From NCBI GenBank assembly GCA_012862575.1, contig BLSF01000005.1, positions 558,001 to 622,000 of the forward strand: a stretch of DNA of 64,000 nt, given 5' to 3'. The notes beneath the pieces were generated by a model. That model worked only from the letters and a program-made list of their open reading frames with translations, was not told where the DNA came from and searched no databases. Both the position numbers and the translations under genes were made by a program. Origin of the DNA: Parietichytrium sp. I65-24A. Lineage: Eukaryota > Sar > Bigyra > Thraustochytrida > Thraustochytriidae. Each line of letters starts with the position of its first letter. Position 1 is the first letter of the stretch. Shown one piece after another: positions 41,223 to 50,612 of this stretch.

Positions 41223-41645
41223 TCACGCAGATTCCTTTTTCAAAATGATGACGGTTGCGATCGCTCCAAAGATTGCAAAGACAAACACGACAACCTCGAA
41301 GCTGCAACCCCAACCAAGGCCGCCGGCCTCCTTGAAAAAGTCACTGGCTTGACCAATGGAGATACTGAATGTGAGCATTGAAGTAAACGCAGTGAGGGCG
41401 TGGCCAACCAGGGCACCCTTGTACTGTTTTGCAGCAATGAGTCCGGTTGCACACGCTGCAAAGACGAGAGTCAGAACTGCAAACGCGCGTGTTGCGCCAA
41501 CGGCGGCACTTGACGACTCGATCTCCCACAGGTTTGCGAACAGCGTCAAGGCGTAATGCCCGCTCAACCCGAGAATCGCAAAAAGGAAATTGAGCCCGCT
41601 AAGTCCCAGCGCGCCAAAGTGAATGTGCTTCTGCTCAACCCCCAT
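41223..41645 (-). CDS. Four-span membrane protein, family member 3
   Basis: The product is 140 residues, the most diverged of the three paralogues. It keeps the pattern of four hydrophobic helices, GHYALTLFANLWE after helix 1, TRAFAV at helix 2 and GGLGWGCSFEVVVF before helix 4, and ends in a lysine-containing tail (LKKESA). The N-terminus MGVEQKH is shorter and lacks the EKQT motif. The ATG at 41645 is the first in frame. The leader contains two tandem copies of a CTTCTCGATTTGCGTTTGC-like unit (about 41715-41762). Function is unknown. It is convergent with the lipase and divergent from NSE4. Confidence 0.72.
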   Translation of the reverse strand: MGVEQKHIHFGALGLSGLNFLFAILGLSGHYALTLFANLWEIESSSAAVGATRAFAVLTLVFAACATGLIAAKQYKGALVGHALTAFTSMLTFSISIGQASDFFKEAGGLGWGCSFEVVVFVFAIFGAIATVIILKKESA

Positions 41646-41910
41646 TTTGCTTCCTGCCTTTCTCCCCTATATACTAAGTCGCTTCCTTGCCGCCGCTTCT
41701 ATTTGCGTCTGCTTCCTTTCTCGATTTGTGTTTGCTTCGCTTCTCGATTTGCGTTTGCCTCGTTTTGGATTTGCTCACGTGAAGAAGAAGCTTTCAAGAC
41801 GAAGTGTCCAGCTCTTTCCGGGCGAAACGGACACTGAATGCACGTTTCTCTCGTGTACTAGGAGCAACGATTCCTTTCAGTTGTCTGGGCCAGAATTCAG
41901 AACCATTCAT

Positions 41911-41950
41911 AATCTCACAATCCCACAATCTCACAATCCCACAATCTCAA
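41911..41950. repeat. 16-bp tandem repeat
   Basis: AATCTCACAATCCCAC is present at 41911-41926 and 41927-41942, followed by a partial third copy. Confidence 0.85.
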
Positions 41951-42053
41951 ATGAGAATTTATAACCTCAGAGTTTTGAATGGTTTTCATTCTGAATGGTC
42001 TTCATTCAGAACTCAAAATTCAGATTCAGAACTCGCGATTCAGACATTGTATT

Positions 42054-42108
42054 GTGCAGTACTACGAGTAGTCCATACCGGTCACGGTACTGTACACAGT
42101 AACTGCAC
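42054..42108. repeat. Imperfect hairpin with GTGCAGT/ACTGCAC arms
   Basis: 7-bp terminal arms GTGCAGT (42054-42060) and ACTGCAC (42102-42108) enclose nested GTAC-rich sequence that could pair further. It resembles the GTACT/AGTAC hairpins elsewhere in the window. Confidence 0.5.
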
Positions 42109-42670
42109 CTATGTTGATTTCAGATTTCAGATTTCAGCTGAATTCGTTCCCTTACTTCTCTCTATCGTAAATACTAGACACGAGGCCCGAACACAAACAT
42201 GAGTGCAGCGCCAACGTTTTCACACCTCCCGTCCTCCGTCGAAAAGTCCACTAGTGGCTATTATATGAATCGACAACGAAATGCTGGGTGAGGTCTCGAA
42301 GATGACAAGATGGCCCCTCCTTTCAATCACGATCCGTCGTGATGAGATGATGAGTCCGACTATAGAACAAAGGAACCGCTTTGTGGAACGAGTAGAACCG
42401 AAGAACCGGTGCCAAGGATTCCTTTAGAATTAAAGCTAGCCCCAGCCACGTCCCATTTTAAAATTTCAAAACGTCCTCCACAAAGCCCAATACTCGTTCT
42501 ACCTTCATTGATAAGTCACTCTTAACACATCTCGAGAAGAACCCAGTAATCATCAGTAATCTTTCCTATCTAAACGCAATCGAGAGTTTTCTAGCAAAAA
42601 AGGACTATACAGACTATACAAGCAAAACAAAGACACAACTTACATACGCAAAAATCAAGCAAGTCTTAGT

Positions 42671-42711
42671 GGGTCCTCGCGTACCCGGTAGATTGTGAGG
42701 GGTGTCCTCGC
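42671..42711 (-). promoter_or_regulatory. Two CGAGGAC words and one GGGTACGCG in the NSE4 leader
   Basis: On the minus strand, 42671-42686 reads GGGTACGCGAGGACCC, exactly as at 14362. A second GCGAGGAC lies at 42704-42711. They are about 80-120 bp before the NSE4 start. Regulatory function is inference. Confidence 0.35.
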
Positions 42712-42789
42712 GCAGCTAATTAGACTGCAGGTAGTACTCCCGTCCGTCGTGTGAATCGTTCGTAGCTTGTGTATCTCACACAGGTAAAT

Positions 42790-43698
42790 ATGACGGATGT
42801 GGCGCGCTTGGCACGGGCGAAGCGGCGCAAAGAGGTGCTTCAGAAGGAGAAGATCAGTGCGGTGCGCGAGAAATTCGAACTACAGCGAGACGATTTGAGC
42901 AGTACGAAGGCGAAGAATTTACTGTCAGACCTGAACAAGAACTTTAAGAATGTGTCGAGCACAACGGTGGCGAAAGACGACTCGGAGTTGTTCAAAGAGC
43001 TGAGCGTGAAGGTCTCCCGAAACATTCGCGAGCAAGCGAAGGAAGTCAGGAAGCTGGATGCGGACGCGTTTTTTATGAATTTGAAGGAACTGCACAAGGG
43101 GCCGGATAATGAGGTGGACTGGGACAGTGTGGGGCGCGGGTTTGGGATGTACTTCAACGGACTCGAAGGCAACAATTTCCTGTTCGGGTGCCTGAATATC
43201 GAGCCTAAGAAGCGCAGGAAAATAGAGCGGGTAAAGAAAGTCAATCACAACATGGAAGACCTTAAGAAGCCGGACCTCATCGTCAAGGACTCGGGTGCCT
43301 CTGCCGCTAGTGAACCGAAAAACGACTTTCACGTGAAGATGCAGCGCGAAATCCACAAAATCGTCGGCAAAGGGAAAGGGACAGGCCTCTCCTTCCTGAA
43401 ACTAGTAATCAACCCAAAATCTTTCACGCAGACAATCGAGAACATTTTCGAGTACTCGTTTCTCGTGAGGGATTCGTCTTCACTGAGCATTGACGCCGAA
43501 GGCTTACCCGTTGCCAAACTCGAGGACTTCAATGTTGGAAAGAACGACGAAGAAAGTGCCGAATCTCTTCAGATGAATCGCCAATCGATTCTTTCTCTTG
43601 ATTATCCCACATATACCCGACTGTGCGAGCTATTGTACCGAAACGAGGAGCCCGTTATTCCACACCGAACCCTTCCGGTGTACAAAAATACATTCTAA
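42790..43698 (+). CDS. NSE4: SMC5/6 complex kleisin NSE4
   Basis: The product is 302 residues. NSE4 is the kleisin that bridges the SMC5 and SMC6 heads and binds NSE1/NSE3, for recombinational DNA repair in the nucleus. The N-terminal helical part has DSELFKELSVKVSRNIREQAKEV, followed by a WDSVGRGFGMYFNGLEGNNFLFGCLNIEPKKRRK block in the position of the conserved F/Y-LGPL-PK-R segment. The C-terminal winged-helix domain is clear: SFTQTIENIFEYSFLVRDSS, then a Leu-Asp linker and QSILSLDYPTYTRL. The protein is shorter than fungal NSE4 because of brief linkers. The ATG at 42790 was chosen over an upstream non-ATG extension of seven codons. It is convergent with the AAA ATPase gene (293 bp). Confidence 0.82.
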   Translation: MTDVARLARAKRRKEVLQKEKISAVREKFELQRDDLSSTKAKNLLSDLNKNFKNVSSTTVAKDDSELFKELSVKVSRNIREQAKEVRKLDADAFFMNLKELHKGPDNEVDWDSVGRGFGMYFNGLEGNNFLFGCLNIEPKKRRKIERVKKVNHNMEDLKKPDLIVKDSGASAASEPKNDFHVKMQREIHKIVGKGKGTGLSFLKLVINPKSFTQTIENIFEYSFLVRDSSSLSIDAEGLPVAKLEDFNVGKNDEESAESLQMNRQSILSLDYPTYTRLCELLYRNEEPVIPHRTLPVYKNTF

Positions 43699-43991
43699 TG
43701 TTACCCGCCACTGACCCTTGCAGACCAGCTTTGAACTGTAGACTGATTGGTTGTAAGATCTATTTTCTCTTGTCTCACATTACTCCTCCTTACCCCGCGA
43801 TGTTGCCCTTCCGCTTAGAACAGTCGCGAGATTTTGAAGGATTATCACACGTCCAACACGATTTATATAACAAAGATAGGTAAAATTCGTTCACGCGCCG
43901 CGGCCTTAATCTGTTGAGCAGCAAGTTCGATGTGAACAAGCATTCGAGAATACTAATAATAATGTGCATTAAAAAGATGTTCCCCCAAAAA

Positions 43992-45692
43992 TTACAAAGT
44001 TCTACCTTGGTGTCCATAAGGATGTGTTGCGGAGTTGGCATGCAACTGTCGTTGCCTTGTCGCGTCGAGATAAAAGCCGAAGGCAGGGGCTTCGATCTCT
44101 AGCTGTTTCGTCTGAACAGGGCTCCTGAGTTGTTTCGAGACCCACTTGCGCTCAGCAAGCTTGCAAACGTCTTTGATGTCTCTCCCAGAAAACCCTGCTG
44201 ACTCCTCCGCAAGAATGTCCAGCTCAGACTCGCTCAATTGTTTCGCGTAGCGTTGAAAAATGGATCGACGCGCCTTTTGAGGAGGAAGAGGGAAAGGAAT
44301 TGCGATATCAAATCGACTCACAAGAGCTGCGTCGAGGTCTTGCTTGCGATTTGTGGCAGCAATGAGAATTGCATTGGACTTTTCCTCGAATCCTTCCAGA
44401 GAGCGCAACAACACTGAAAGTAGCCTTCGTGTCGCTTCGTGCATATTGCCTCCGTTGTCCCTGGAAGTTGCCAGAGAGTCAATTTCATCGAGAAAAATGA
44501 TTGACGATCCCATCTCGTCGCAAATTTTTAAAATCTCAGAGAGGCGGGACTCGCTCTCACCAAACCATTTTGACATGACGGATTCGATAGGAATATATAC
44601 CATCGGGATTCCGGCAAGCTGAGCAACGATTCTAGCTGTTGTCGTCTTGCCGGTTCCCGGTGGACCTTCAAAGAGAATTGCGCGAGGTCGATTGCTTTCA
44701 AAGCGCGCTCGAGTTTTCTTCGTCACGTTGTCGTATTCCTCTGGGTGCTTGAGTCCAAGAAGGAGCGTATCTTCAACATCTTGCTGCACCTCCTCGTACC
44801 CGGCTAAGCAGCTCCAGTCGAGGCCCGATTGGCTTCCGTCGCTGCTTTGGTAGACAACAGCGCCGAGGGATTCTAGCCTTGCAATTGGATCTTGGCCACG
44901 CGATGCCGAATGGCTGCCCGCTCCAGGCGGGGCTAGCTGCCCCTGCTCGCCGAATCCCCGGCCTATCTCAGAAAAGAAATCGTCCAATGAAGATGGCGAC
45001 CGCCTAAATACGCCTCCTTGGGTAGAGAACGCGCCCTTTTCGTACGCCTTGACAAAGGCGTCAATCTCCTCGTCCTCGAACGCTCCACTCTCTTTGAAAA
45101 ACGTCATCTCCACTGCCCCTGCCCCAACAGAACCAAACAACAAACTCCCTTGGCCGCTTTCCAGAATGATGGCCAACTCCTTCCCATCGGCATCACCCTC
45201 CACCTTGATCTTTCCCAACTTTTCTAGCCTATGCACCATCACGGAAACTGCCGCCATTGCCGACTCTGGAGAAGGACAGACAAAGCTAACTCCAAACGTT
45301 GAAGCCTGATATCTCTGGATTTTCACCGATGGCGAGCTCCTTTTCTCCTTTCTAATCGGAGCAAGCTTCGCCGTCAACTTTTCCTTCAACCCCGCTGGAA
45401 TCACACCGTCCCTACTTTCACAAATCGAAATTTCATCATCGCCACCAAGCGCCACAATAAGCCCCGCTCCGCTCAGAGCTCCCGCCAAGCACGCTAAACT
45501 CGCATTCCATGCACTTTTGCCATCCCCTTCGCCAGAACCAAATTTCCCACCCAGAACTCGCCCAAATCTTTGCATACTTTGCATGAAAAGTGGCTCAGTC
45601 CACGACGGCTTGGAGGCCAGACTCCTTTGGAGAGACAACGCAAACATTGGTCCACGCCTTTGCATCGCTCTGCGCGCTACCTGCCACGCCAT
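43992..45692 (-). CDS. Mitochondrial-type AAA ATPase
   Basis: The product is 566 residues from ATG 45692. The N-terminus is rich in arginine, serine and alanine (MAWQVARRAMQRRG), like a mitochondrial presequence. A short hydrophobic stretch follows near 50-65 (SLACLAGALSGAGLIVAL), so the protein may be anchored in a membrane. A single classical AAA module occupies about residues 320-560: Walker A GPPGTGKTT, pore-loop-like KWFGESESRL, Walker B SIIFLDEID, and second region of homology ATNRKQDLDAALVSRFD. The sensor-2 region reads GFSGRDIKDVC. It resembles the spastin/katanin/Msp1-like clade of AAA proteins, which unfold or extract proteins. The middle region (100-270) has no domain I recognise, so the substrate is unknown. 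Confidence 0.75.
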   Translation of the reverse strand: MAWQVARRAMQRRGPMFALSLQRSLASKPSWTEPLFMQSMQRFGRVLGGKFGSGEGDGKSAWNASLACLAGALSGAGLIVALGGDDEISICESRDGVIPAGLKEKLTAKLAPIRKEKRSSPSVKIQRYQASTFGVSFVCPSPESAMAAVSVMVHRLEKLGKIKVEGDADGKELAIILESGQGSLLFGSVGAGAVEMTFFKESGAFEDEEIDAFVKAYEKGAFSTQGGVFRRSPSSLDDFFSEIGRGFGEQGQLAPPGAGSHSASRGQDPIARLESLGAVVYQSSDGSQSGLDWSCLAGYEEVQQDVEDTLLLGLKHPEEYDNVTKKTRARFESNRPRAILFEGPPGTGKTTTARIVAQLAGIPMVYIPIESVMSKWFGESESRLSEILKICDEMGSSIIFLDEIDSLATSRDNGGNMHEATRRLLSVLLRSLEGFEEKSNAILIAATNRKQDLDAALVSRFDIAIPFPLPPQKARRSIFQRYAKQLSESELDILAEESAGFSGRDIKDVCKLAERKWVSKQLRSPVQTKQLEIEAPAFGFYLDATRQRQLHANSATHPYGHQGRTL

Positions 45693-46995
45693 TATGAAAC
45701 GCAATTCACTGAAAACTCAAACAACTTTTCTCAACTCCAGCAACTCCAGTGCGCTCTTCAATCTCCGCAAGTGTTCACGAACAAGTAGCGCCAAGATAAG
45801 AAACTTTTCGCTCAATCTAATCGGTATAATTCGTATTGATACTGTGTATTTCGCAGGTCTTCACAAAACACATACGCCCATGCGGTCCCCGAGGACACTT
45901 CAAGAATTCATAGGAGTACTTACGTTGATGGATAGCACTAGGTGGGTTTCGAGAATCCTTTGGGGAGAGTGCGGAACGTATATCTCGACATGGTACTATT
46001 ATCTAATTTTAACTAATGCTTGTATACATTAAATGAAGAACGCTTTGCTGAGGTCTAGGCCTTATCTATGCAGCATAGTAGTATGAAATTCCGCCAACGG
46101 CTACAAGTACTACATTCACAGGCCGGGTAAACTAAAACACCCTCTATTGGTAGAAAGCTACTCATACACACCTCCTTTCCACCAACCTTCATTCCGTAAC
46201 GCCTAATACAGGGGGGTATTACGCAACTTCTTCTCCGCAGCACTGTGAGGGCGTCGAAGCCCTACCATCCCGAGGGAAAGCTGGCCAATCATCCCGGAGA
46301 CAGTTTCTCCGAAGGGCGTTGCCGCCAAGAACCTCAGGCCACACCACGATACCATTAGGTGGCCCAGTAGGCCCAGGCTCTACTTTGCTAGTCTTAATTG
46401 AAAAAGCTATCAAATTTCGTAAATAATAATTCATTTGCAGAGAGTGAAGAGCTGATAGGTTTACTTTTCCAACTTTTCCAACGTGGGCAAAAGAGCGAGC
46501 AAGAGGGAAACAGAGAGAAAGTGAGTGAGTGAGTAAGTGTGGGAGAGTGAGTAGGTGTGGGAGAGTGAGTAGGTGTGGGAGAGAGTGGGAAGGTGCGCGG
46601 TAGTTCATTTGTTTGGTAGGTTTGTTTGCAAGATCACCAAGAAAGGATCTCTGTCTGGAGCTGAAAAGGAGCGGCAAAAAGTCCACGTCGATAGTGTCGA
46701 TAGAGTGAAATGTACGTTCCAAGTGGCCACTTGCACTGCGGCGAGCGATAATAAACGAGCAATAAACGATCAATAAACGAGCGCAGAGTTAGAGGCAGCG
46801 GTTGCTGATTGGGGTTTGTTTTGGCAGCAGTTGTACTGTGTCAGAGCAAGCAAGTGCAGAGGAAACAGAACTTACTCTCAATTAAAAGACGGTAAAGTCA
46901 GCGAGGACTCGGAAGTAAAGGGCTGCAAGAGTCGAGTCAAGGTACATGCGCTGGGCCATTCTCGGCGGCGGCGCGTCGCGAGAGCGGATAAGAAG
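45693..46995. other. Divergent region between AAA ATPase and CD36-family genes
   Basis: No gene is seen. It contains an 18-bp tandem repeat and a (GATAATAAACGA)-like run near 46744-46780. CCGAGGAC occurs at 45889-45896 and GCGAGGAC at 46901-46908, the latter 88 bp before the CD36-like start. Confidence 0.55.
46538..46583. repeat. 18-bp tandem repeat, 2.6 copies
   Basis: The unit TGTGGGAGAGTGAGTAGG is repeated from 46538, preceded by a (GTGA)n run. On the opposite strand an open frame reads it as a Leu/Pro/His repeat, which I regard as incidental. Confidence 0.85.
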
Positions 46996-49900
46996 ATGGA
47001 CCCGAGAACGGCAGCTGGTCTCGAGGGTCGCAGATCGAAACCGGTGAGAGATGTTGTCGACTCGAGCATGGACCCGTCTCAGATTCGGAGCGAAGAGCGG
47101 AAGGCCATATTGCGGAACGCAGAGCCTGAGAAAGGGCTGGCAGGGATGGATGACGCAGGAAGCAGCATACCGTCGTTTGACCGCATGGAGATAGGCTCGG
47201 ATGAGTCCTCAAGAGAAAGAGTTCTCAGGGCTTACCATGGCGACGCAAGAAGCAACTGGATGACGCGACTGGAGACGGGAACAACGGCGCTGAAAGATCG
47301 CTCGCGGAAGCGCAAGTATCTTGGCAGAGTTCTGGAGCTCAAGCTGAAGAAGCAAATCGAGCGAGAGACGTGGAAAGAAATGCACGCTCTTAATTTCCGC
47401 GGGGAGTCTGTGGAGGACGCCAGGCGACGGCTGGAGATGGCTCGGGAGACACTCTTGCGTGAAGCGGAGCTGACTGTATTGGCGCACGAGGCAGAGAGGG
47501 TTTCGGAGGCCAAAAGGACTGCAATTACTCGCTTCGAGTTTTTACGAGGAAGGAGGATATTACAGCGAGTTCTATGGACTCTTTGGCTCGTTTCCTTTCT
47601 CGTGATAGGTGCCTCCATTCCCCTATTTCAGAAGGGTGTATCGTACTGGTTTCGGAACGGGTTGGCAAGTAAGCTTAAAATAACTACGGATTCCGCACTT
47701 TTGACATGGATGGAGTGCGATCAACTCGACGGTGTTGGTCTTAATTTCACGCAAGGGAGTCCAGCGAGCTTCGAGTGCGATTTGAACGGCACGCAAGTCT
47801 CGTACATTTTGTACAATGTTACAAATATTGAGGATGTCTTAGACGGCGCAATCCCAGAGGTACAGGAGGTCGGGCCGTATTACTTCCAAATCGGGGTTCG
47901 GAAAAAGCTGCTAGGAACCGCAGATGGCCTGGTGACCGTTGCTCACCAAAGGTACTATTCTTACATTGGGGAACCCGCACTTTTGGAAGCGTCCATTTCC
48001 ACTATTAATTTAGGATTTTTGCATTCTGTCCAAATATCGCAAGATATCTTTGGCATGACTCACCCTGATGCCCTCATTGTCGCTAAAGTCGCTCTGAAAC
48101 GTCTCCAGAATTCATTGGAACGCGAGGGCATCACGTCCTCGAGCGACTGGGTTGCGCTGAAGGACGATGACACCTGCGAGACGTTTGGCTGCTTTCTCTA
48201 CCGCAACAACGTAGCAAAGGTCTTTGAAGAAGCCACAGAGGACCCGGAGAGCATCAGAGAGCTGTACTACGGGAACATGTTTCGAAGTCTACCTGTCTTT
48301 TACGACGATCCACTGGAAAGCGATCAACTTAGCGTTATTTGGACAGGACTCTCACAGAGTGACCAAAGCGCCTCATGTCCTTACAATGCGGCAGCTTGTG
48401 CAGCCTTTGATTCTGCTTTGCGAACAGCTTTGCAAATTTCAGATGCATTTCTGCTCCTTTGGGTCTCAGAAGGGAATTCGAACACAATTCTGAACAGCAT
48501 CGACCAGGTTCGTCTTAATGCAGGATTCAGTGATCTCGATATGCAGCAATTCTATGATGGTTTGTGGTCGCGGAACAGCCGATGCGAGGCACAAGCTGCT
48601 AACGTAGGGTCCTTGAGGTGTACCCAGCTGAATGACATTTTCCAATACCTGTTCTGGCTTTATCGGCTGGAGTGGAACGAGAACCAGTTTGTTGTAAGAA
48701 ACGTACCAAGAACGATATACGCCACACAGACTGCTCGTGAACTCTTGCTCACTGGACACGAAGATGCCAGTACCATGATTTTTTCGCTGGGTGCAAACGC
48801 AACTGAAACCTATGACGTTAACAGGGGCAGTCTGTACGCTGATCTTCTTCAACCTCAATCGAGCTTTTCAGAAATAGATATGGGATGGCTACAGCACGGT
48901 TGGGTGGAGCCTTTGCTCAATGTTCCGTCAGGTGAAGCCGTGAGTTCCTACTTGAACTCTTCCACTGATTCTTCTCGGGCAGTTTTCAAATTTCCAAAAG
49001 TCTTTGCCCAGGACGTCCGTGCATCGTCTGGCTCTGAGCTTTACGTGCCAGAGAACCGTAGTTACGCTGCAGGTGATTCTGCTCCTCGATTTCTGGAAGG
49101 CGCAAGATATATGAGCTTGAGGAATGGCGAGGTATTTTCTACGGTTTTTGGCGAGTCCATATATATGCAGGGCTTTGACGCCTTGCAATTTGGGCCATCC
49201 TTTGACTTTCATCTCGTTGGCCAGATGTTTGACGAGAATCTTAATGTGTATTCTGAGTCAACGTCGATGAATGCATGGAAAACAGAGTATAATCTTTGGC
49301 TGGACGGGCCAAATCGACAGATCCCGTTCTACCGAACAGACGTTTGGGCGGCCTATAGCCTGGAAACCGGTGAGCTAGAATTCAATTTGTCTGCCTCTGC
49401 GGACACTTCCCTGTACGACGGGGTGTGGCTCTCAGTATTTCAAATGGAGGGTAACAACTGGCCCAGATTGGTGTCGGACGATTCCGCGGACACAACCTGT
49501 CTTCTTAATATGGCTCCTCTGTTCGACAATATGCCCGTACTTTGGGGGTTGCCGAGATATCTGGGATGTAACAGCACTACAGGCGATACGCCAGGGACCC
49601 GGAGCCAACTGAGCGGGTCCGAAGATGACACAAGCTCTTTTGATGGGCTAACATCGTCAACCGAGGATAATTCCGAGGTGCCATTACCTCTGGATGAGCG
49701 CGCAACTTTGAGCGTCGTGGTGGCGGAGCTGGGCGACCTCAGTCTCGAGAATGCAAACCTTCTCGCGATTGAGCCTGTCACGGGACAGAGCTTTTTCAGT
49801 CGTATTTCACAAGCAATGTACGTGCAAGTCACTGCCACTGATATAATCGCGAGAAGCGTTGCAAGCGTTAAGCTTCCAGTATTCGCTTCAGTTGCCTTGA

Positions 49901-50457
49901 GCAAAAAGGATATGCTCGAGGCACAGGAACTAGACTCGAGCATCTCGGCCGTGATTCGGCAAGAGAGGGCGGTGTTTTGGAACGTTGGAATTGTGTGTCT
50001 AGTCTCTGTTCTTTTGGCGATACTGTCATGCAAAAAGGTATGGCACAACCCAGAACTCGATGCGGCTAAAGTGAGACCGTTAGATGAGCTGGAAGGTATC
50101 GCACAGGCCAGGTGCGAAGAGATGCTCGCAACGCAGCGTGCTGCCTTGGAAGAAGCCAAACAGGCGTACAAGAAAGAAAAGGAACGTTTCGATGAATTTG
50201 AAAAGCGTCTCGTCGCTGAGCGTAGTGGGGACTGTGTTAAAATTTTGGAGGACGAGCTCATCGCAGAGGGAGAACAAAACGTCCTTGGGGCAAAGAAATC
50301 AACGTCTCATTCAGGCAGTAAAGTGGTGTATGGGATCTCGAGGACCGGCTCTGTATTTAGCTTTACGCCAGAGCAGCTGAGACTGTTGCTTCTGGAGTAC
50401 GGCAACCCCCTGGAGGTGATGCATCCCGTGGCAGGTGCAGCTCAGCAAGAGCGATAG
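46996..50457 (+). CDS. CD36/LIMP-2-family membrane protein with very large ectodomain
   Basis: The product is 1,153 residues from ATG 46996; the frame is open upstream to 46816 but without an ATG. CD36-family proteins bind and move lipids or lysosomal hydrolases. Topology fits: a charged cytosolic N-terminus, a first membrane helix at about 191-212, an ectodomain, a second helix at about 993-1013, and a coiled-coil cytosolic tail (about 1030-1075). Just after helix 1 come the family hallmarks ILYNVTNIEDVLDGAIPEVQEVGPYYF. Many N-x-S/T sites suggest glycosylation. The ectodomain (about 780 residues) is nearly twice the usual length, and the extra sequence in its middle and C-terminal parts has no recognised domain. 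The tail has no obvious sorting signal. It is convergent with the JmjC gene (155 bp). Confidence 0.78.
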   Translation: MDPRTAAGLEGRRSKPVRDVVDSSMDPSQIRSEERKAILRNAEPEKGLAGMDDAGSSIPSFDRMEIGSDESSRERVLRAYHGDARSNWMTRLETGTTALKDRSRKRKYLGRVLELKLKKQIERETWKEMHALNFRGESVEDARRRLEMARETLLREAELTVLAHEAERVSEAKRTAITRFEFLRGRRILQRVLWTLWLVSFLVIGASIPLFQKGVSYWFRNGLASKLKITTDSALLTWMECDQLDGVGLNFTQGSPASFECDLNGTQVSYILYNVTNIEDVLDGAIPEVQEVGPYYFQIGVRKKLLGTADGLVTVAHQRYYSYIGEPALLEASISTINLGFLHSVQISQDIFGMTHPDALIVAKVALKRLQNSLEREGITSSSDWVALKDDDTCETFGCFLYRNNVAKVFEEATEDPESIRELYYGNMFRSLPVFYDDPLESDQLSVIWTGLSQSDQSASCPYNAAACAAFDSALRTALQISDAFLLLWVSEGNSNTILNSIDQVRLNAGFSDLDMQQFYDGLWSRNSRCEAQAANVGSLRCTQLNDIFQYLFWLYRLEWNENQFVVRNVPRTIYATQTARELLLTGHEDASTMIFSLGANATETYDVNRGSLYADLLQPQSSFSEIDMGWLQHGWVEPLLNVPSGEAVSSYLNSSTDSSRAVFKFPKVFAQDVRASSGSELYVPENRSYAAGDSAPRFLEGARYMSLRNGEVFSTVFGESIYMQGFDALQFGPSFDFHLVGQMFDENLNVYSESTSMNAWKTEYNLWLDGPNRQIPFYRTDVWAAYSLETGELEFNLSASADTSLYDGVWLSVFQMEGNNWPRLVSDDSADTTCLLNMAPLFDNMPVLWGLPRYLGCNSTTGDTPGTRSQLSGSEDDTSSFDGLTSSTEDNSEVPLPLDERATLSVVVAELGDLSLENANLLAIEPVTGQSFFSRISQAMYVQVTATDIIARSVASVKLPVFASVALSKKDMLEAQELDSSISAVIRQERAVFWNVGIVCLVSVLLAILSCKKVWHNPELDAAKVRPLDELEGIAQARCEEMLATQRAALEEAKQAYKKEKERFDEFEKRLVAERSGDCVKILEDELIAEGEQNVLGAKKSTSHSGSKVVYGISRTGSVFSFTPEQLRLLLLEYGNPLEVMHPVAGAAQQER

Positions 50458-50612
50458 TCGGGTGGCGCGAGGGTTGAAACGGGGCTTGAAGTATTTTAGA
50501 ATGTTGAAAAGAATGACAATAGTGTACATAAACAGTGGAACGGTCAAAAAGATATTTTTTTAATATGTTTTTCAATCAAGCACACAGAAAGAAGAAATCC
50601 AGACGACACTCT

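Larger units (their letters stand above)
41646..42789. other. Divergent intergenic region before NSE4
   Basis: No gene is seen. It holds a 16-bp tandem repeat, several ATTCAGA words (41893-42045), a hairpin (42054-42108) and, close to NSE4, two CGAGGAC words on the minus strand. Confidence 0.6.

Noticed and set aside
42320-42410. Hammerhead-ribozyme-like words (TGATGAGTCC)
   Set aside because: There is no CUGAUGA core with a following GAAA and no third-stem cleavage site, so the match is not supported.
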